A stretch of DNA of 64,000 bases from Ceratopteris richardii (GCA_020310875.1 MU260054.1:1424501-1488500), one strand, 5' to 3'. Positions 9,831 through 20,327 are shown, counted from the first letter of the stretch. The notes: generated by a model from the sequence alone, not told the origin. A program made the numbers and translations.

Positions 9831-9995
9831 CAGGGTACACTTCTGAGGGTACACTGCCCAAGGTACACTTCTCAGGGTACACTTCTCAGGGTACACCAGG
9901 GTACATCCAGAGAGGGTACATCCTGTCAGGGTACATCGGGGTACATTCAGATAGGGTGCTTTTCTGCTAGGGTACATTCCTTGAGGGTACATCCC
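9831..9995. repeat. Degenerate GGGTACA array
   Basis: Eleven copies of GGTACA, mostly AGGGTACAY, spaced 10-31 bp (most 10-15), directly upstream of the gag start at 10033. A GC-rich GCGACGCG stretch precedes it (about 9811-9828). It lies in the transcribed leader. The minus-strand frame through it (9744-9992) is a by-product of the repeat. Confidence 0.7.
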
Positions 9996-10032
9996 AAGAG
10001 GAAAGCATTAGTTTAAGGGTCCAATAGCAACC

Positions 10033-10344
10033 ATGGAAGATTTCCATAATTCACCTTTACCTGGAGTTTCATTCGAGCAAGAGTTAGAGCTTATGAACCA
10101 AGAACTTCAAGCACTTCAACAAGCCATACAAGAACGTTATGCTATGCTTCAATTCGACGGACGAAAAGATGGCCGCTTTGTCTTATCATGGCTATCCCTA
10201 TTCAACGATTTCTTTTCCGATGAGTTATATTCAGAAAATAAGAAAATTGAGTTTGTCACTAATTATTTGGTAGGAAGAGCGCATCAATGGTGGAATGATC
10301 TTTGTCATAGTGCAGATTGTCCACGCACCTGGAAGGCTTTTTAA
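10033..10344 (+). CDS. Retrotrans_gag-like fragment of the gag-only element
   Basis: 103 residues from an ATG in good context (CAACCATGG). After a Gln/Leu/Glu-rich, probably coiled-coil N-terminus (about 15-38), residues 40-103 resemble the gag domain of plant LTR elements: F-D-G-R-K-D-G...W-L, then A-H-Q-W-W-N-D-L...T-W-K-A-F. The frame ends in TAA, but the sense continues after it as E-E-F-K-D-S-F, so the gag is cut short by a stop. No zinc knuckle is seen. It may once have supplied a capsid-like function. Whether it is active is doubtful. Confidence 0.65.
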   Translation: MEDFHNSPLPGVSFEQELELMNQELQALQQAIQERYAMLQFDGRKDGRFVLSWLSLFNDFFSDELYSENKKIEFVTNYLVGRAHQWWNDLCHSADCPRTWKAF

Positions 10345-10910
10345 GAAGAGTTTAAGGATTCATTTCTACCTTTAAAGTTTACCTTACATGTTTGATAATT
10401 GTGATGCATTTACATATTGAATTTAGTCCATAGGAGCATATTCAAGTTTTGCTTGCCCAAATTCATTAGAAAGACTATGTCAGCATCTCACAGATACTCT
10501 TAAAACTTAACACCTCCATGAACATTTCCATGCATGTGTTTTTACATGGAACATGCTTATTATTTTTTGTTTCAGTGATGGAACATGTGATTGGCTATCC
10601 ATGTTTATTATTTTATCAACTGAGGTCAGTTGTCTTTTCAACTGAGGGGCATGTTATGAATTATGGAATATGTTGAACAAGTAATTGTTGGAGTGTTAAA
10701 TTATTAATGTATTATGGAAGATGTTGGCCAATGCATTGTTGGATTGAAACATGGAATAGCCAATGCATTGTTGGATTGTAACATGGATTATGTTAGCCAA
10801 TGCATTGTTGGATTGTAACAGTAACATGGAATATGTTGAACACTGCATTGTAATTGTTAGAGTTAAATTATTTTATCAACTGAGGACAGTTGCTTGTCAA
10901 CTGGGAGGCA
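10345..10910 (+). repeat. Noncoding 3' interior with tandem repeats
   Basis: No gene seen. Around 10730-10830 there are three to four copies of a 35-45 bp unit containing CCAATGCATTGTTGGATTG. TTTTATCAACTGAGG occurs at about 10611 and again at 10871. The first is followed by a degenerate copy of the LTR start (about 10651-10680), the second by the true purine tract and LTR. This suggests an abandoned LTR edge or a local duplication. Confidence 0.6.
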
Positions 10911-11406
10911 TGTTGTATATTATGGAATCATGGAAGGATAAATGGATTTTAATGTTTTAAATGTCCAGAAGGTTTTAATGTGGTTGTGTCTGATCTAGCA
11001 GGTGAAGAAGCATGAGGGCGGGGATAAGCATAAGGGCGTGGGTACAAGTGGATGCACGTGAATAAATAAATTTGAAGACTAACTCGAAGACTTCGAGAAT
11101 AGTTATATATAGGTTTATCTTGTTGTAAAAGTAGTGGTTCATTTTAGAAAGCGACAGCTTTTGTAAAGAAAGTAGTTTTACCTAAAAAGACGCTTTGAAA
11201 AGCGACGGCCCTCATGTAACTTCTATTTCAGGACGTAATGGAAATAAACCTATAAATACGTGTACTCTGATAGACTCGTCCATCAGAGTGCATGGGGGGA
11301 GATTGCACCCAATGCTGCGTTCAGTCTCGTCTCTTGTGTCGTCTATTCTCTGTGTGTTTTCTGAGTTTGTAATCTCTATATGCGCGTGACCAAGATCCTG
11401 ACAACA
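10911..11406 (+). repeat. 3' LTR of the gag-only element
   Basis: 496 bp, partner of 8842-9337, followed by GAGTT at 11407-11411. Confidence 0.92.
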
Positions 11407-11411
11407 GAGTT

Positions 11412-12430
11412 GGATTCTATTCACAAGAATGGTACATGGGATTTAGTACCGTTGCCAAAGGGCATGAAATCTTTACCATGTAAATGGGCATATAAGGTAA
11501 ACTTCACATCAGATAGTGCTTCAGTATAAAGCACAACTTGTTGCAAATGATTTTAAGCAAGAACATGGTGTTGATTTCAAGGAAATCTTCTCTGCAGTGG
11601 TCAACATGACTACCCTACCCATGTTTTTTGGATTCATTGCAATAGAGGACTTAGAGCTAGTCCAAATGGCTATGAAAACGGCTTTCCTGCATGGAGATCT
11701 TATAGATGAGATCTATATGGAACAACAAGAGGGTTCTGTAGTTCCTAGGAAGGAAAGTCTAGTTTGTAAGCTTAAGAAGAGCTTGTATGGATTTAAATAG
11801 TCCCCGAGACAATGGTACCAAAAGTTTTGTGCTTTTTTGAAGTCTCAAGGCTATTCTCAAAGCAATGAGGATCATTGTCTCTACACAAAGAGATGCTCAG
11901 ATGGAACCTTGATATGCTTGATACTTTATGTCGTTGATATCTTGATTGCTGGGAAGTCCTCTTATGACTTGTCAATTCTCAAAAAGAAGTTCAGTCGCAC
12001 ATTTGATATAAAGGATTTGGGGGATGCCAAACATGTTCTTGGCATGCGCATTACTTGTGATAGGAGTAAAAGATGCATATACTTGTCTCAAAGTGAGTAT
12101 ATATCCAAAGTACTTCACAGGTTCAATATGTAGGGTCGAAAAGCATTGAGTACACGTGTACCTACATATGCGAAATTGAGCAAGGATGATTGGCCCAAAT
12201 CAGATGAGGAAAAGGAATTCATGAACAAAATCCCCTATTAGTCTATTGTTGGTAGTCTCATGAATGCAATTATGGCTACAAGACCACACCTTGCATTTGC
12301 AGTGGGACTTGTGAGCAGATATATGTATAATGTTGGCAAAAACTGTTGGGAAGCCGTTAAGATAATTTTGAGATATCTAAGTGGCACTAAGGACAAGATT
12401 TGTTTCTTCAATAATCAACATGCATATTAG
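11412..12430 (+). pseudogene. Copia A reverse transcriptase relic, part 3
   Basis: Continues the RT domain begun before 8841: N-G-T-W-D-L-V-P-L-P-K-G, then C-K-W-A-Y-K. Frame 11516-11800 gives the palm entry (M-K-T-A-F-L-H-G-D, with the motif A aspartate not kept) to L-Y-G-F-K. Frame 11837-12133 gives the active-site region Y-V-V-D-I-L-I-A (Y-V-D-D-like with a disrupted first Asp) and D-I-K-D-L-G-D-A. From 12134 to 12420 reading continues through stops with S-I-V-G-S-L-M...W-E-A-V-K. RNase H is missing; the relic ends where minus-strand copia debris begins. Confidence 0.85.
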
Positions 12431-12493
12431 ATCAACAAGATTCACAATATTCTCCCTTGTTGGTATAGAAGTTCTAAACTCCTTATATGTAGC

Positions 12494-12947
12494 TCATAAA
12501 CCATAAAGGCATACTTCCACCTTATCATCATCTACATTAACACCAATAGATCCAAGTGACTTATATATGCTTTTGATTTTTAGGGTGAAATCACTTACCG
12601 ACATGCTCTTTTTCTCCAATGTATGCAACTTGTTCTTGATTTGCAATTTTTGTGCCTTTGTATTGGCCTCATACAATGTGACCAAACTATTCCAAGCCTC
12701 TTTTAGAGTCTTCACGTCTTGTATATGCCCAATCATACTATTCTATATGCTAACATGCTCCTTGATTCCATTCTTCATATGCTCTTAACTGGTCTGCAGT
12801 CTGATTCCTCTCTAGTAACTCTAAAGCATTTTTGTTATTTCCTTTGATGTACTTCCAATATCCTTTTCCCATCAAGAAATTTATCATCCTGAATCGCTGA
12901 GCATGGAAGTTGTTCTTGTCCATCTTAACGCTCATAAGATGACTCAT
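12494..12947 (-). pseudogene. Copia gag relic (copia B, minus strand)
   Basis: Two minus-strand frames, 12947-12750 and 12736-12494, give a copia gag N-terminus (M-D-K-N-N-F-H-A-Q-R-F-R-M) and a UBN2 stretch (L-K-E-A-W-N-S-L...L-H-T-L-E-K-K-S-M-S-V). A stop and frame change between 12736 and 12750 break it. It lies 3' (in minus sense) of a degenerate primer site and LTR. The region down to about 12440 probably still belongs to it. Confidence 0.75.
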
Positions 12948-12959
12948 TCACTCTGCGTT

Positions 12960-13376
12960 TGCCATTTTTGTAGCTATTCACAAACACTTCTGCTTGAACA
13001 CTGTTGCACTCTGACGTGACAATTTGATCTCAGAAAAACATAGTTTTCATGTATTAACAATACATGGAATCACTTGAAATTCAAGATCTCAAATATATGA
13101 GTCTTTCCGAATGAAATTATAGTTTTGCAAATTGACTTGATTTTTTTATGCGCCCCACCTTGCGAGTTCAAAATGGAGGTGGAGATGGCTTTGAAACTTC
13201 AATCTAACAAAAAAAAAAGATCCTAAAGGAATAACTCTCAAAAATAATTTGAAGGCTTCTACCTTCATGCCCATTTTTGTAGCAATCTCAGGTCGTTTGA
13301 GAATCGCACTTTCTCCATGCCTTCTCGCATACTCTTCACCATCAGCCTTCTCCACAAGCTCTCTACATCGACATTG
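12960..13376 (-). other. Probable leader of copia B
   Basis: No gene seen. It lies between the gag start and the primer-binding site of the minus-strand copia relic and is best read as its untranslated leader. The short minus-strand frames here have no recognisable product. Confidence 0.4.
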
Positions 13377-13389
13377 GCTGTAGATACCA
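13377..13389 (-). other. Degenerate primer-binding site of copia B
   Basis: The minus strand reads TGGTATCTACAGC, close to TGGTATCAGAGC, immediately after the putative LTR end (..CA). Confidence 0.5.
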
Positions 13390-13769
13390 TGTCATGAGGA
13401 AGGAGATAAGGAAGAGATCTCGCACATGCACTCTCATAGTCAAAGAGGACCACACACAAAGATTGAGGCAAGGAAGAATGATTTTCTTTTTCTTCTTCTA
13501 TTACATAAAAGGAATGTACAAGAATGACTTAAACATCAAGAATACAACAAGTTCAATATATAAAGATCAATACATAAAAAAAGACCTAATGTCTGTGAAT
13601 GAGTGAACTGGCAAGAAAAAAATGTGTCATCACTCTCAATAGATAAATCTAATAAAGCTCAATGAAGTGTCCGTGACATATATCGTTGTGACAACTTTAA
13701 ACGTTAGAGAAATGAAAAAGCGATATGTCTCATCTTGGATCATCAATTGTTGATCTTAATATCTCAACA
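13390..13769 (-). repeat. Putative copia LTR, minus strand
   Basis: On the minus strand about 380 bp run from TGTTGAGATATTAAG (13769), a common copia LTR opening, to a CA just before the degenerate primer site. A TATATA-containing stretch lies at about 13555-13562. No partner LTR is in the window. It could be the 5' LTR of the gag relic or the 3' LTR of the RT fragment at 13820-14115. Confidence 0.5.
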
Positions 13770-13819
13770 GTGGAGACCCTCAAGGAACACAACTATTAGT
13801 TGATTACATCTTCTTTTAG

Positions 13820-14115
13820 AGGCCCCCTTGTGGTTCACCATTGATAGCTAACCACTTCTCAATGCTTCTTCTCATGATAATACATATATTTGGTCACAAA
13901 TCCCATTGCAAATGCAACGTCTAGTTTTATAGCTACAATAGCATACATGAAACTACCAAAATAGATTGATAAGTAATCTAGGTCATGAAATTCTTTTCCT
14001 CATTTAGTTCGGGGTAATCATCCTTTTTTAGTTTCACATATGTAGCTAAATGTGTACTTTATACCTTGCAACCTTCCATATTGAGCCTATGTAGTATTTG
14101 TTGGAACATCAATCT
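13820..14115 (-). pseudogene. Copia RT C-terminal fragment, minus strand
   Basis: The minus strand reads L-H-R-L-N-M-E-G-C-K-V, a stop, then K-L-K-K-D-D-Y-P-E-L-N-E-E-K-N-F-M. After a frame change it gives F-G-S-F-M-Y-A-I-V-A and D-V-A-F-A-M-G-F-V-T-K-Y-M. This is the same RT-RNase H linker seen in copia A (12120-12370), with similar wording, so the two are related families. RNase H is absent. Confidence 0.65.
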
Positions 14116-14569
14116 TACATTATGGGTGAGGTATATTTTATCTACATCAAGAAGCTATCATTTGGATTATGTCAAAAGTTTACATTGTAGAATTTTGTAT
14201 ATTTTCTCAATATTTGTTATTTTTCATAAGCATTTTTTATGGATCATTTGCCAATATAAAAGCCTAGAGCTTCAAACTTGTAAAAGTATAAAAAGAGAGC
14301 TCAAATTCCATGAGTATGAAGTGTTTGAGCTTGACAATAAATGAAGCAATCAATCACCAAAAATCATGTCAAATTAGATCTTCAATTTTCCTAGATATTA
14401 GGAAAGTTAATTTATTCAACTCAATAAAATATCATGACTTGATTTGAATTCAAATTTAACTTGAAGAAGTCGTCCAATACTTAAACAATGTATATAAAGA
14501 TCTCAAAGAAGTTGTACAATACTTTGAAGCAATAGAGTGCAAAACGGATGAAGAGAAGAGCTTTTTTAT
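14116..14569. other. AT-rich stretch, nothing identified
   Basis: No convincing frame, repeat or RNA. The plus-strand frame 14066-14344 lacks any family signature and overlaps the RT fragment on the other strand. Confidence 0.4.
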
Positions 14570-15175
14570 TTTGAACCACTTTATCTAGCATTGGGGGGTG
14601 ACCATGCTACTTTCTCCTCATGGAAGAGATATTGTGGCCACCATCTTTAGAGTTTGAACAAAAAGAATGCCGCAGATCAATATGTTGTTGCTTCTTGATT
14701 CTGCTTTCACTAAGATGGAGATTGTAGGAGCGGTTGAGTCTATTCAAAATGGTGAAAGCCTATTTGTGGATGGTCTCACCAACGAGTTCTTCAAATCCTT
14801 GAAGGAAGTTTTGGTGACCCCATAATTTTTGGTTTGACGGGAAGGGATGCACTTTGGTATGCTGTTCAATAAAGGTGTAATTAAACATATTTAGAAAAAA
14901 AAAGAGTCTTAAAACAAGGTGAATATTTTCATGCCAATTTCCATGTTGGAAAGGACCTATAAGATCTTTACTAAGGTTCTTGTTAATTGCATTGTTTGGC
15001 ACCCATGGCGAGGATCAATGAGCACCAAAACGGGTCCACTAAAGGTAGGCTCATCCGTGAGGCCATCATTGATGTTTGGCAAGGAGTTGCCTTTTGGAGA
15101 GGAATCTCAGCCGGATGTGGCCTTTCTCAAAATTGATTTCAACAAAGATTACAATTCTATTGATACTTCATTCTT
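14570..15175 (+). pseudogene. Decayed LINE reverse-transcriptase fragment
   Basis: Across frames the sequence follows the RT of the LINEs in this window: R-D-I-V-A-T-I-F-R-V, D-G-L-T-N-E-F-F-K-S-L-K (14770-14810), L-F-N-K-G-V-I-K-H-I (about 14860-14890), I-F-M-P-I-S-M-L-E-R-T-Y-K-I (14921-14960), and F-L-K-I-D-F-N-K-D-Y-N-S-I-D (15123-15165; RT motif A). There are several stops and frameshifts, and the A-Y-D of motif A is D-Y-N. Both ends are truncated. Confidence 0.75.
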
Positions 15176-15668
15176 GAATTCTGAAGCAGCTGCATATGCG
15201 GAAAGGGATGATGAAGAAGAAAAAGGAAGTGAAGAAGAAAAACAAAATAAAAAGTTTATAAGTGGCCGAAATGAATTAAGCAAACCGTAGTTTTTCGCGT
15301 GGAGGGTTTGTCCAAACAGATGACACAAGAAAGTCAATGTAGGAAGATTCACCAACCACAAAGAAATTCAATGCAAAGTGGTCGTTAAACAATATGAGTT
15401 AACAAGCAGCAGTACAACAATTCATACATCTGATTCTTCGTTGAAGTCTTCTTCATCTTCGAAGTCAAGTTCTTCATTCTGAATCGTTAATTGTACAGCC
15501 TTTCATTTTGGAAGACTCAAGTTCTCCGTCTTCGCTTTAAGACTCTTCGTATTTTATCAGCTACGTTCTGCAATGAAAATTCAACATTCACAATCTTCGA
15601 TCAACGAATGCATCTGTACGCTACGCCCAATGTTCATTTACATCAAATACCTCTGTGCTCAAACAAGC
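15176..15668. other. Unidentified stretch before LINE copy 1
   Basis: Starts GA-rich (15190-15260), then a CTTC/GTCTTC-rich pyrimidine section (15430-15540). No gene, exon or transposon end identified. The plus frame 15491-16102 begins here only because this flank happens to be open ahead of the LINE. Confidence 0.4.
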
Positions 15669-16102
15669 CACCAAAAACAAGGAATTCTTCGACAGCTGCC
15701 CCCTCGAATAACATATACTGTAACCTAGAAAAAGAGATTAATGAGCTCGACTTCCCAGGGGACAACCTCTTTGAAGAAGACCCCACTGATAATACCCTTG
15801 GGTGCTCTACCAGCAAAGAAGATAACCAAGAAGGTTACACCACGAGTAAAGAGGAAGGCTTCACTACCAGCAATGAAGACAACCCAGACAGCGAAAGCTC
15901 CGCTCTTGGTCCTACCCTCCCGGTATGCTTTCCAAGACTACCACAACAAAAGTCCAAGCTTAAAGGTAAACAACCTTCCGGCATGCCTTGGAAGAGCCCC
16001 CTCAAGAGTAGGATCCTAAGTCAAGAAGTAGGTAAGAAAAAAGAAGACCACAAGAAGAAAAAAGATCGGGTCCCTCCCCTCAAAGAGGGCAACCATCATT
16101 AA
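15669..16102 (+). pseudogene. LINE copy 1 ORF1 C-terminal tail
   Basis: Last 144 codons of ORF1, without the RNA-binding domain and zinc knuckle that copy 2 retains. It is rich in Ser, Lys, Glu and Asp, with G-Y-T-T-S-K-E-E and a basic end K-K-E-D-H-K-K-K-K-D-R. It ends in TAA at 16100-16102, whose last A is the first base of the ORF2 ATG. Confidence 0.85.
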
Positions 16103-19100
16103 TGAAATTCACATCTCTAAACGTTAGGGGTCTGTCTGACCCGTCAAGAGCTTCGATTCTTGGCCAGTGGTTCAAAGACATGTGCTTCGCCCCTGACTTT
16201 ATTTGCTTACAAGAGATTAAAATCGACGGAGAGGATCTACAAAAACGGCTTAAATGCATTTCTCCGAACCACCTTTGGTTCTCCACTTCTCACCCTGGAG
16301 GGACGGGGGGTGCTTCTATCGGTATCAGTCACGCCTTGTCTAGCAATGTGACCTCGACTTTTGAAGGTCGGAATCATCGTTGGATTGCTGCCTCTTTCGG
16401 GTCTCCTTTCTAGTTCACTGTGGTCTCAATTTATGCCCCTAATGGCGAAGCAGATAGAATGGATACTTGGGCTTCCCTTGACTCCCTTTCACACAATGTC
16501 CTGATTTGTGGGGACTTCAACATGGTTGAGTTTCCTGAGGACCGATGGAATAACAAAGGAAAAATTATTGACGGTCAGGAGAAAGAGATTTGGGATAAAA
16601 TCAAGCTCCATCTCGACCTGCTCGAAGTGAAAGACAGGTAGGGGTTCTCCTGGTCTAATCTCCAGTCGGGGGACTCTTTGAGGAAAGCAAGGCTTGATAG
16701 ATGCTACATCGATCAGAACACCATCCTTCAGTGGGGTATTCCTTCGATTTCTCAACACATGGACCTCACTATCTCAGACCACTATCCGATTACTCTGTCC
16801 TTCAAACCGATTCCCATGCTCCAGAAAGCTCCTTGGTTTCACGCTTGTCAGACATCTTTTTCCCTCCCCTCTGTCCACCAGGAAATTTCTGAGGTGTGGA
16901 CGGAAGCCTTTGCTTACTGTAATGAACCTGCTAAGTGTTGCAGAAACGCGGTAGAAAGGACTCGTAAAATTCTAATCAGGACTCAAAAGGCTATAAGAGG
17001 AATTCGAAAAAAAAGAAGAGAAACGGTGTACAGGAGGCTCTCACGGCTTGAAGAAGAGGTGAACAAAGGTAAGTTACATTGCCAACAGGGTCTTTTGAAA
17101 ATCAGGGGTAGGCTAAGATTAGAGGAGGAGGTCCAAAGGAAAAATCTTCAAATTTTCTTCAAAGATTGGTGGGCAGGGAAGGCCGACAAACCAACGAAAG
17201 AGATGTGTAACATCCTCAAAAGGAAACAAGCTAGGGAATCCATCCCCCTAATGGTCGATAACAATGGAACTGAATGTTGCACGGAAGTGGAGAATAGAAC
17301 TATCATCGTCGAACATTTTACCAATCTTCTCGGGGTCTCGACTCCTCTTTCCCCCCACAGGCGCGACTCCATGGCAACCATCTCAAGGGTTGCTCAAACC
17401 AGAATCCCACAGAACTTGATTGCTCTACTGGATGCTAACATCTCCGAGAATGAAATTATCGAGGTTATTGATGCCCTTCCCAATGGGAAAAGTCCGGGTC
17501 CAGATGGCCTTACCAATGAGTTTTTCAAGTCCTTCAAACTTCAGGTGGCCACCCCACTGCGCCTCGTGTGGCAAGAGGCTCTCCCCTTCGGTGCCCTCCC
17601 TGAGTGCCTGAATAATGGCGTCATCAAGTTAATCCACAAACGGGGAGATAAGAACAAAATTGAAAACTGGCGTCCGATTACCATGCTCCAAAGTGGATAC
17701 AAGATAATTGCAAAAATTATCGCCAACAGAATCTCCTGTCATTTAAAGTCATGGCTGTGCGAGGACCAGAAAGGTTTTATCAAAGGTAGATCTATACTTG
17801 AAGCAATTATTGATATTTGGGAAGGCCTTGCTTTTGCTGAGGAGTCTGCTCAAGATCTAGTTTTCATTAAGATCGACTTCGACAAAGCGTATGACAGATT
17901 GGAATGGGACTTTATTCTTCAATCATTGAAAGACCTTGGATGCAGCCAAAAGTTCACGAAGATGGTTTCCACTCTTCTTGGAAATGCTTCAACTAGAATA
18001 AACATCAACGGTAAGCTCTTTGAGCCCATTCGTTTAAAAAGATCAATTAGGCAAGGCTGCCCTCTGGCTCCTTTACTATTCGCTATCGCCTCGAATGGAC
18101 TCAGCTGCCTATTAAAGCATCACATGGACGCTGGCAATCTCAAGGGTCTCTCCTTACCTCTAAATCACGGCCAAATGGTTGTGAGACTTTTTGCTGATGA
18201 CATGAATGCCTTTGTGCATAACGATATAAACAGCATTGAGGTGTTTTGGTGGTGCCTCCACACCTTTTGTGTGGCATCAGGCTCAAAAATCAACCATGCT
18301 AAAACTGCTTTTAGAGCGATCAGCGGGCCTACTCCCCAATTGTTGGTGGATCGGGGGTGTCAAGTTATCCCTAGCGGTCAAGCCTTCCGTCTCCTCGGCA
18401 TTCCGATGGGTTTCGACATCTCAATGGACCAATGATGGAACTGGGTGCTATCCAAGCTGGATAGCAAGCTGAATCAGTGGAAAGGTATGCAAGTCAACCT
18501 GGCAGGACGTGCTATGGTTATTAACACTTTTATGTTGTCTACAATTATTTACTTTATCTCGTGTTGGAGACCTAAGGAGAAAGACTTGGCCAAAGTAGAA
18601 AGAATCTGCAGGAACTTCCTTTGGACTGGGGACCCCAACAGAAGGGGGGTTCCCAAAATCAAATGGGAAACTTGCATTAGCCCTAAAGACTCAGGGGGCT
18701 TGGGTATTTTGGATATTGCTGGGTTGGCTGACAAGCTGGCGGCTAAATGGCTTATCAAGGCCTGGAGCAATAGGGAGTCCTCTTGGGCTAAATTGATCTT
18801 CAGAAACACGGAAGACCTTACCTTTGTCGGCCTCCCTGGTTGGAAGGACATTGGGATTCTCACGCTTTTGTTCTCCCCCCACCCGGTCTGCCCTAAAGGC
18901 TCTAGCCTCGTGTGTTCCTTATGGAAGAATTGGAACAAGGCCAAACAGTTCATCAGAATCAGCGATGATTGGAAGTGGGCAGCTCGCATAAGACAAAATG
19001 ACTCTATTTGGTTCCCGATCAGTGGCATTCGGGGAGTGGAATCTTGGAACCTCCAAACTGCAAGGCGGTTATGGAACAAGGGGTTCAAACAGTGGAAACA

Positions 19101-19926
19101 GCTCTGGAAACAAGAGACCAGCCAGTGGATTAGGTTCGAAGATTTGGATCCGAGACTTAGCGTTACCTTTGAGGAATGGACTCTTCTTCAAAGCAGGTGT
19201 TTAGCCTGGGACCGCTCAACTACCCGCCTTCTCTGCGGTCAGGATCTTCCTTGCTCGGAGGGCCTCAAATGGAGCAATGGTAAGAAGCTTTCCAGAATCC
19301 CGAACTTCAAAGGGGATTTGGATGTTCACCACACCCTTAACAAGAGATGGTGCCTTGCTTGGACCAAACTTCGGTGGGAGCTAAAATTCATGTCTCTTTG
19401 GCACCCCCTAATTGAGGTCAAAAAGTCCGTTCTCATGTGGCAGGTCTTGCATAAAGGAATCTGGACCAATGCAAGGGCTAACAAAATCTGTGGTGTGCCG
19501 CCATGGTGCAAGCGTTGTCATCGGTGCATCGAAGATTTAGCTCACCTGTTCTTTGACTGCCCCAAGTCCCGTGTTATCTGGCATCACGTGTCCCAGGTTT
19601 TGAGACTCACGAGTCAAATCAACTGGCAACAAGTGATGTTGGGTGAGGCGATCGGATGCTCATCGAGGCTGTGGAATGCCATCAGAGGTGAGGCTCTCTG
19701 GAAGATTTGGAGAGAGCGCTATGCCATCAATTTTGGCCAAACTCCTAAGGAATGGTCGATCGAGAAATCCTTGTTTCTCCTTGGTAAAAGAATCTCCCGA
19801 GTCAAGAGATCGCCACCGTTTAGACATCACTGTATTTATCTCCTCAAAAACAACAAGTTGAAACCCAAATGGGTCCCACATGAGGGTGATGGTAATGTTA
19901 TCCGCCTCATTTGTAATGCCCTGTAG
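16102..19926 (+). pseudogene. LINE copy 1 ORF2 (endonuclease, RT, zf-RVT), three stops
   Basis: 1275 codons, the same length as in copy 2, with no frameshift. Domains in order: apurinic-type endonuclease (N7, E38, G-D-F-N at 137-140, S-D-H about 225-227); RT with motif A I-D-F-D-K-A-Y-D, motif B S-I-R-Q-G-C-P-L-A-P and motif C F-A-D-D; and a C-terminal zf-RVT (C-K-R-C...H-L-F-F-D-C). It is interrupted by TAG 16411-16413, TAG 16639-16641 and TGA 18433-18435. Copy 2 has CAG, CAG and CGA there, so each is one C-to-T change. Such a protein nicks the target and copies LINE RNA in place; this copy cannot make it whole. Confidence 0.93.
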
Positions 19927-20068
19927 CTTGCCATACTCCTCCCCTGCGTTGTGGGATTTGGGGGGTCCCAAGGGCACTAGTCCCATTCACTTGTAACTTT
20001 TTCTCTTTATTATAATTAAAGCCCGGGAGATTAGGCTAAGGCCGAACTTCCTTTATTTAAAAAAAAAA

Positions 20069-20251
20069 TGGCCACACTCGTCCTATCTTCGCTGTTCTCA
20101 TCTTCACTCTGATATCCACGGATTTCAACTGAGGGAAGGCCTGGAGTGCAAAATACGAAGTGAAAATGCCAAGTCCTTTAATAAGGAATCATCTCATGTC
20201 ACAATCGACAAAACTTATGAGATTCTTAAATCATATTCAATGTTTACTCAC
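20069..20251 (-). other. Intron-like flank of the LRR exon
   Basis: Single-copy sequence between the LINE copy 1 tail and the LRR exon. On the minus strand a splice donor (A|GTGAGTAAA, complement of 20243-20251) follows the exon end, so this is probably the start of the next intron. No coding signal is seen. Confidence 0.5.
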
Positions 20252-20327
20252 TGCGTATGCGATCCCACCCACGAATTCTCGGGCGATTCAAACGGACACA
20301 GCCACCAATATCCAAGTACTTCAAACG
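20252..20327 (-). pseudogene. LRR exon, 3' part, beyond the LINE insertion
   Basis: On the minus strand this continues the leucine-rich-repeat exon at 26512-26347. The shared 14 bp (AAGTACTTCAAACG, 20314-20327 and 26347-26360) is the target duplication of LINE copy 2 and encodes R-L-K-Y. After it come L-D-I-G-G-C-V-R-L-N-R and a last codon split before donor GTGAGT. Joined without the LINE, the exon is 228 nt, has no stop, starts with 2 nt and ends with 1 nt of a split codon, like the LRR exons at 48-60 kb. The motif L-X-X-L-D-I-X-X-C suits plant NLR-type LRRs. No NB-ARC or TIR domain is in the window, so the gene class is inferred. Confidence 0.7.

Larger units (their letters stand above)
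8842..11406 (+). mobile_element. Short non-autonomous LTR retrotransposon with gag only
   Basis: 2565 bp with two 496-bp LTRs (TGTTGTATATT...GACAACA), a primer-binding site and a purine-rich tract (CTGGGAGGCA) before the 3' LTR. A 5-bp target duplication GAGTT lies at 8837-8841 and 11407-11411. The 1.57-kb interior has one short gag-like frame and no protease, integrase or RT, as in TR-GAG-type elements that borrow enzymes in trans. I count about 17 LTR mismatches by eye (roughly 3.4%), so it is older than copia Y. It interrupts copia A just upstream of its RT. Confidence 0.9.
15669..20068 (+). mobile_element. LINE copy 1, L1-type, 5'-truncated
   Basis: Homology with LINE copy 2 starts at CCAAAAACAAGG within the ORF1 tail and runs without indels in ORF2 to a poly(A) tract ending at 20068. 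It has an ORF1 tail, a full-length ORF2 with three nonsense codons, and a 142-bp 3' end closing in TTTATTT plus A's. I see no convincing target duplication; the flanks share only GCCAC. 5' truncation is usual after target-primed reverse transcription. It lies about 180 bp beyond the LRR exon piece at 20252-20313. Confidence 0.93.

Noticed and set aside
13394-13606. 70-aa plus frame and overlapping minus frames near 13.3-13.6 kb
   Set aside because: No signature; lies in the putative minus-strand copia LTR.
18549-19088. Minus-strand frames of up to 205 aa within LINE ORF2 (also at 24828-25445 and 61534-62148)
   Set aside because: Present in all three LINE copies only because the sense ORF2 is conserved; no family signature in the antisense sense.
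15669-20068. Target-site duplication for LINE copy 1
   Set aside because: Flanks share only GCCAC, too short to be convincing for a LINE.
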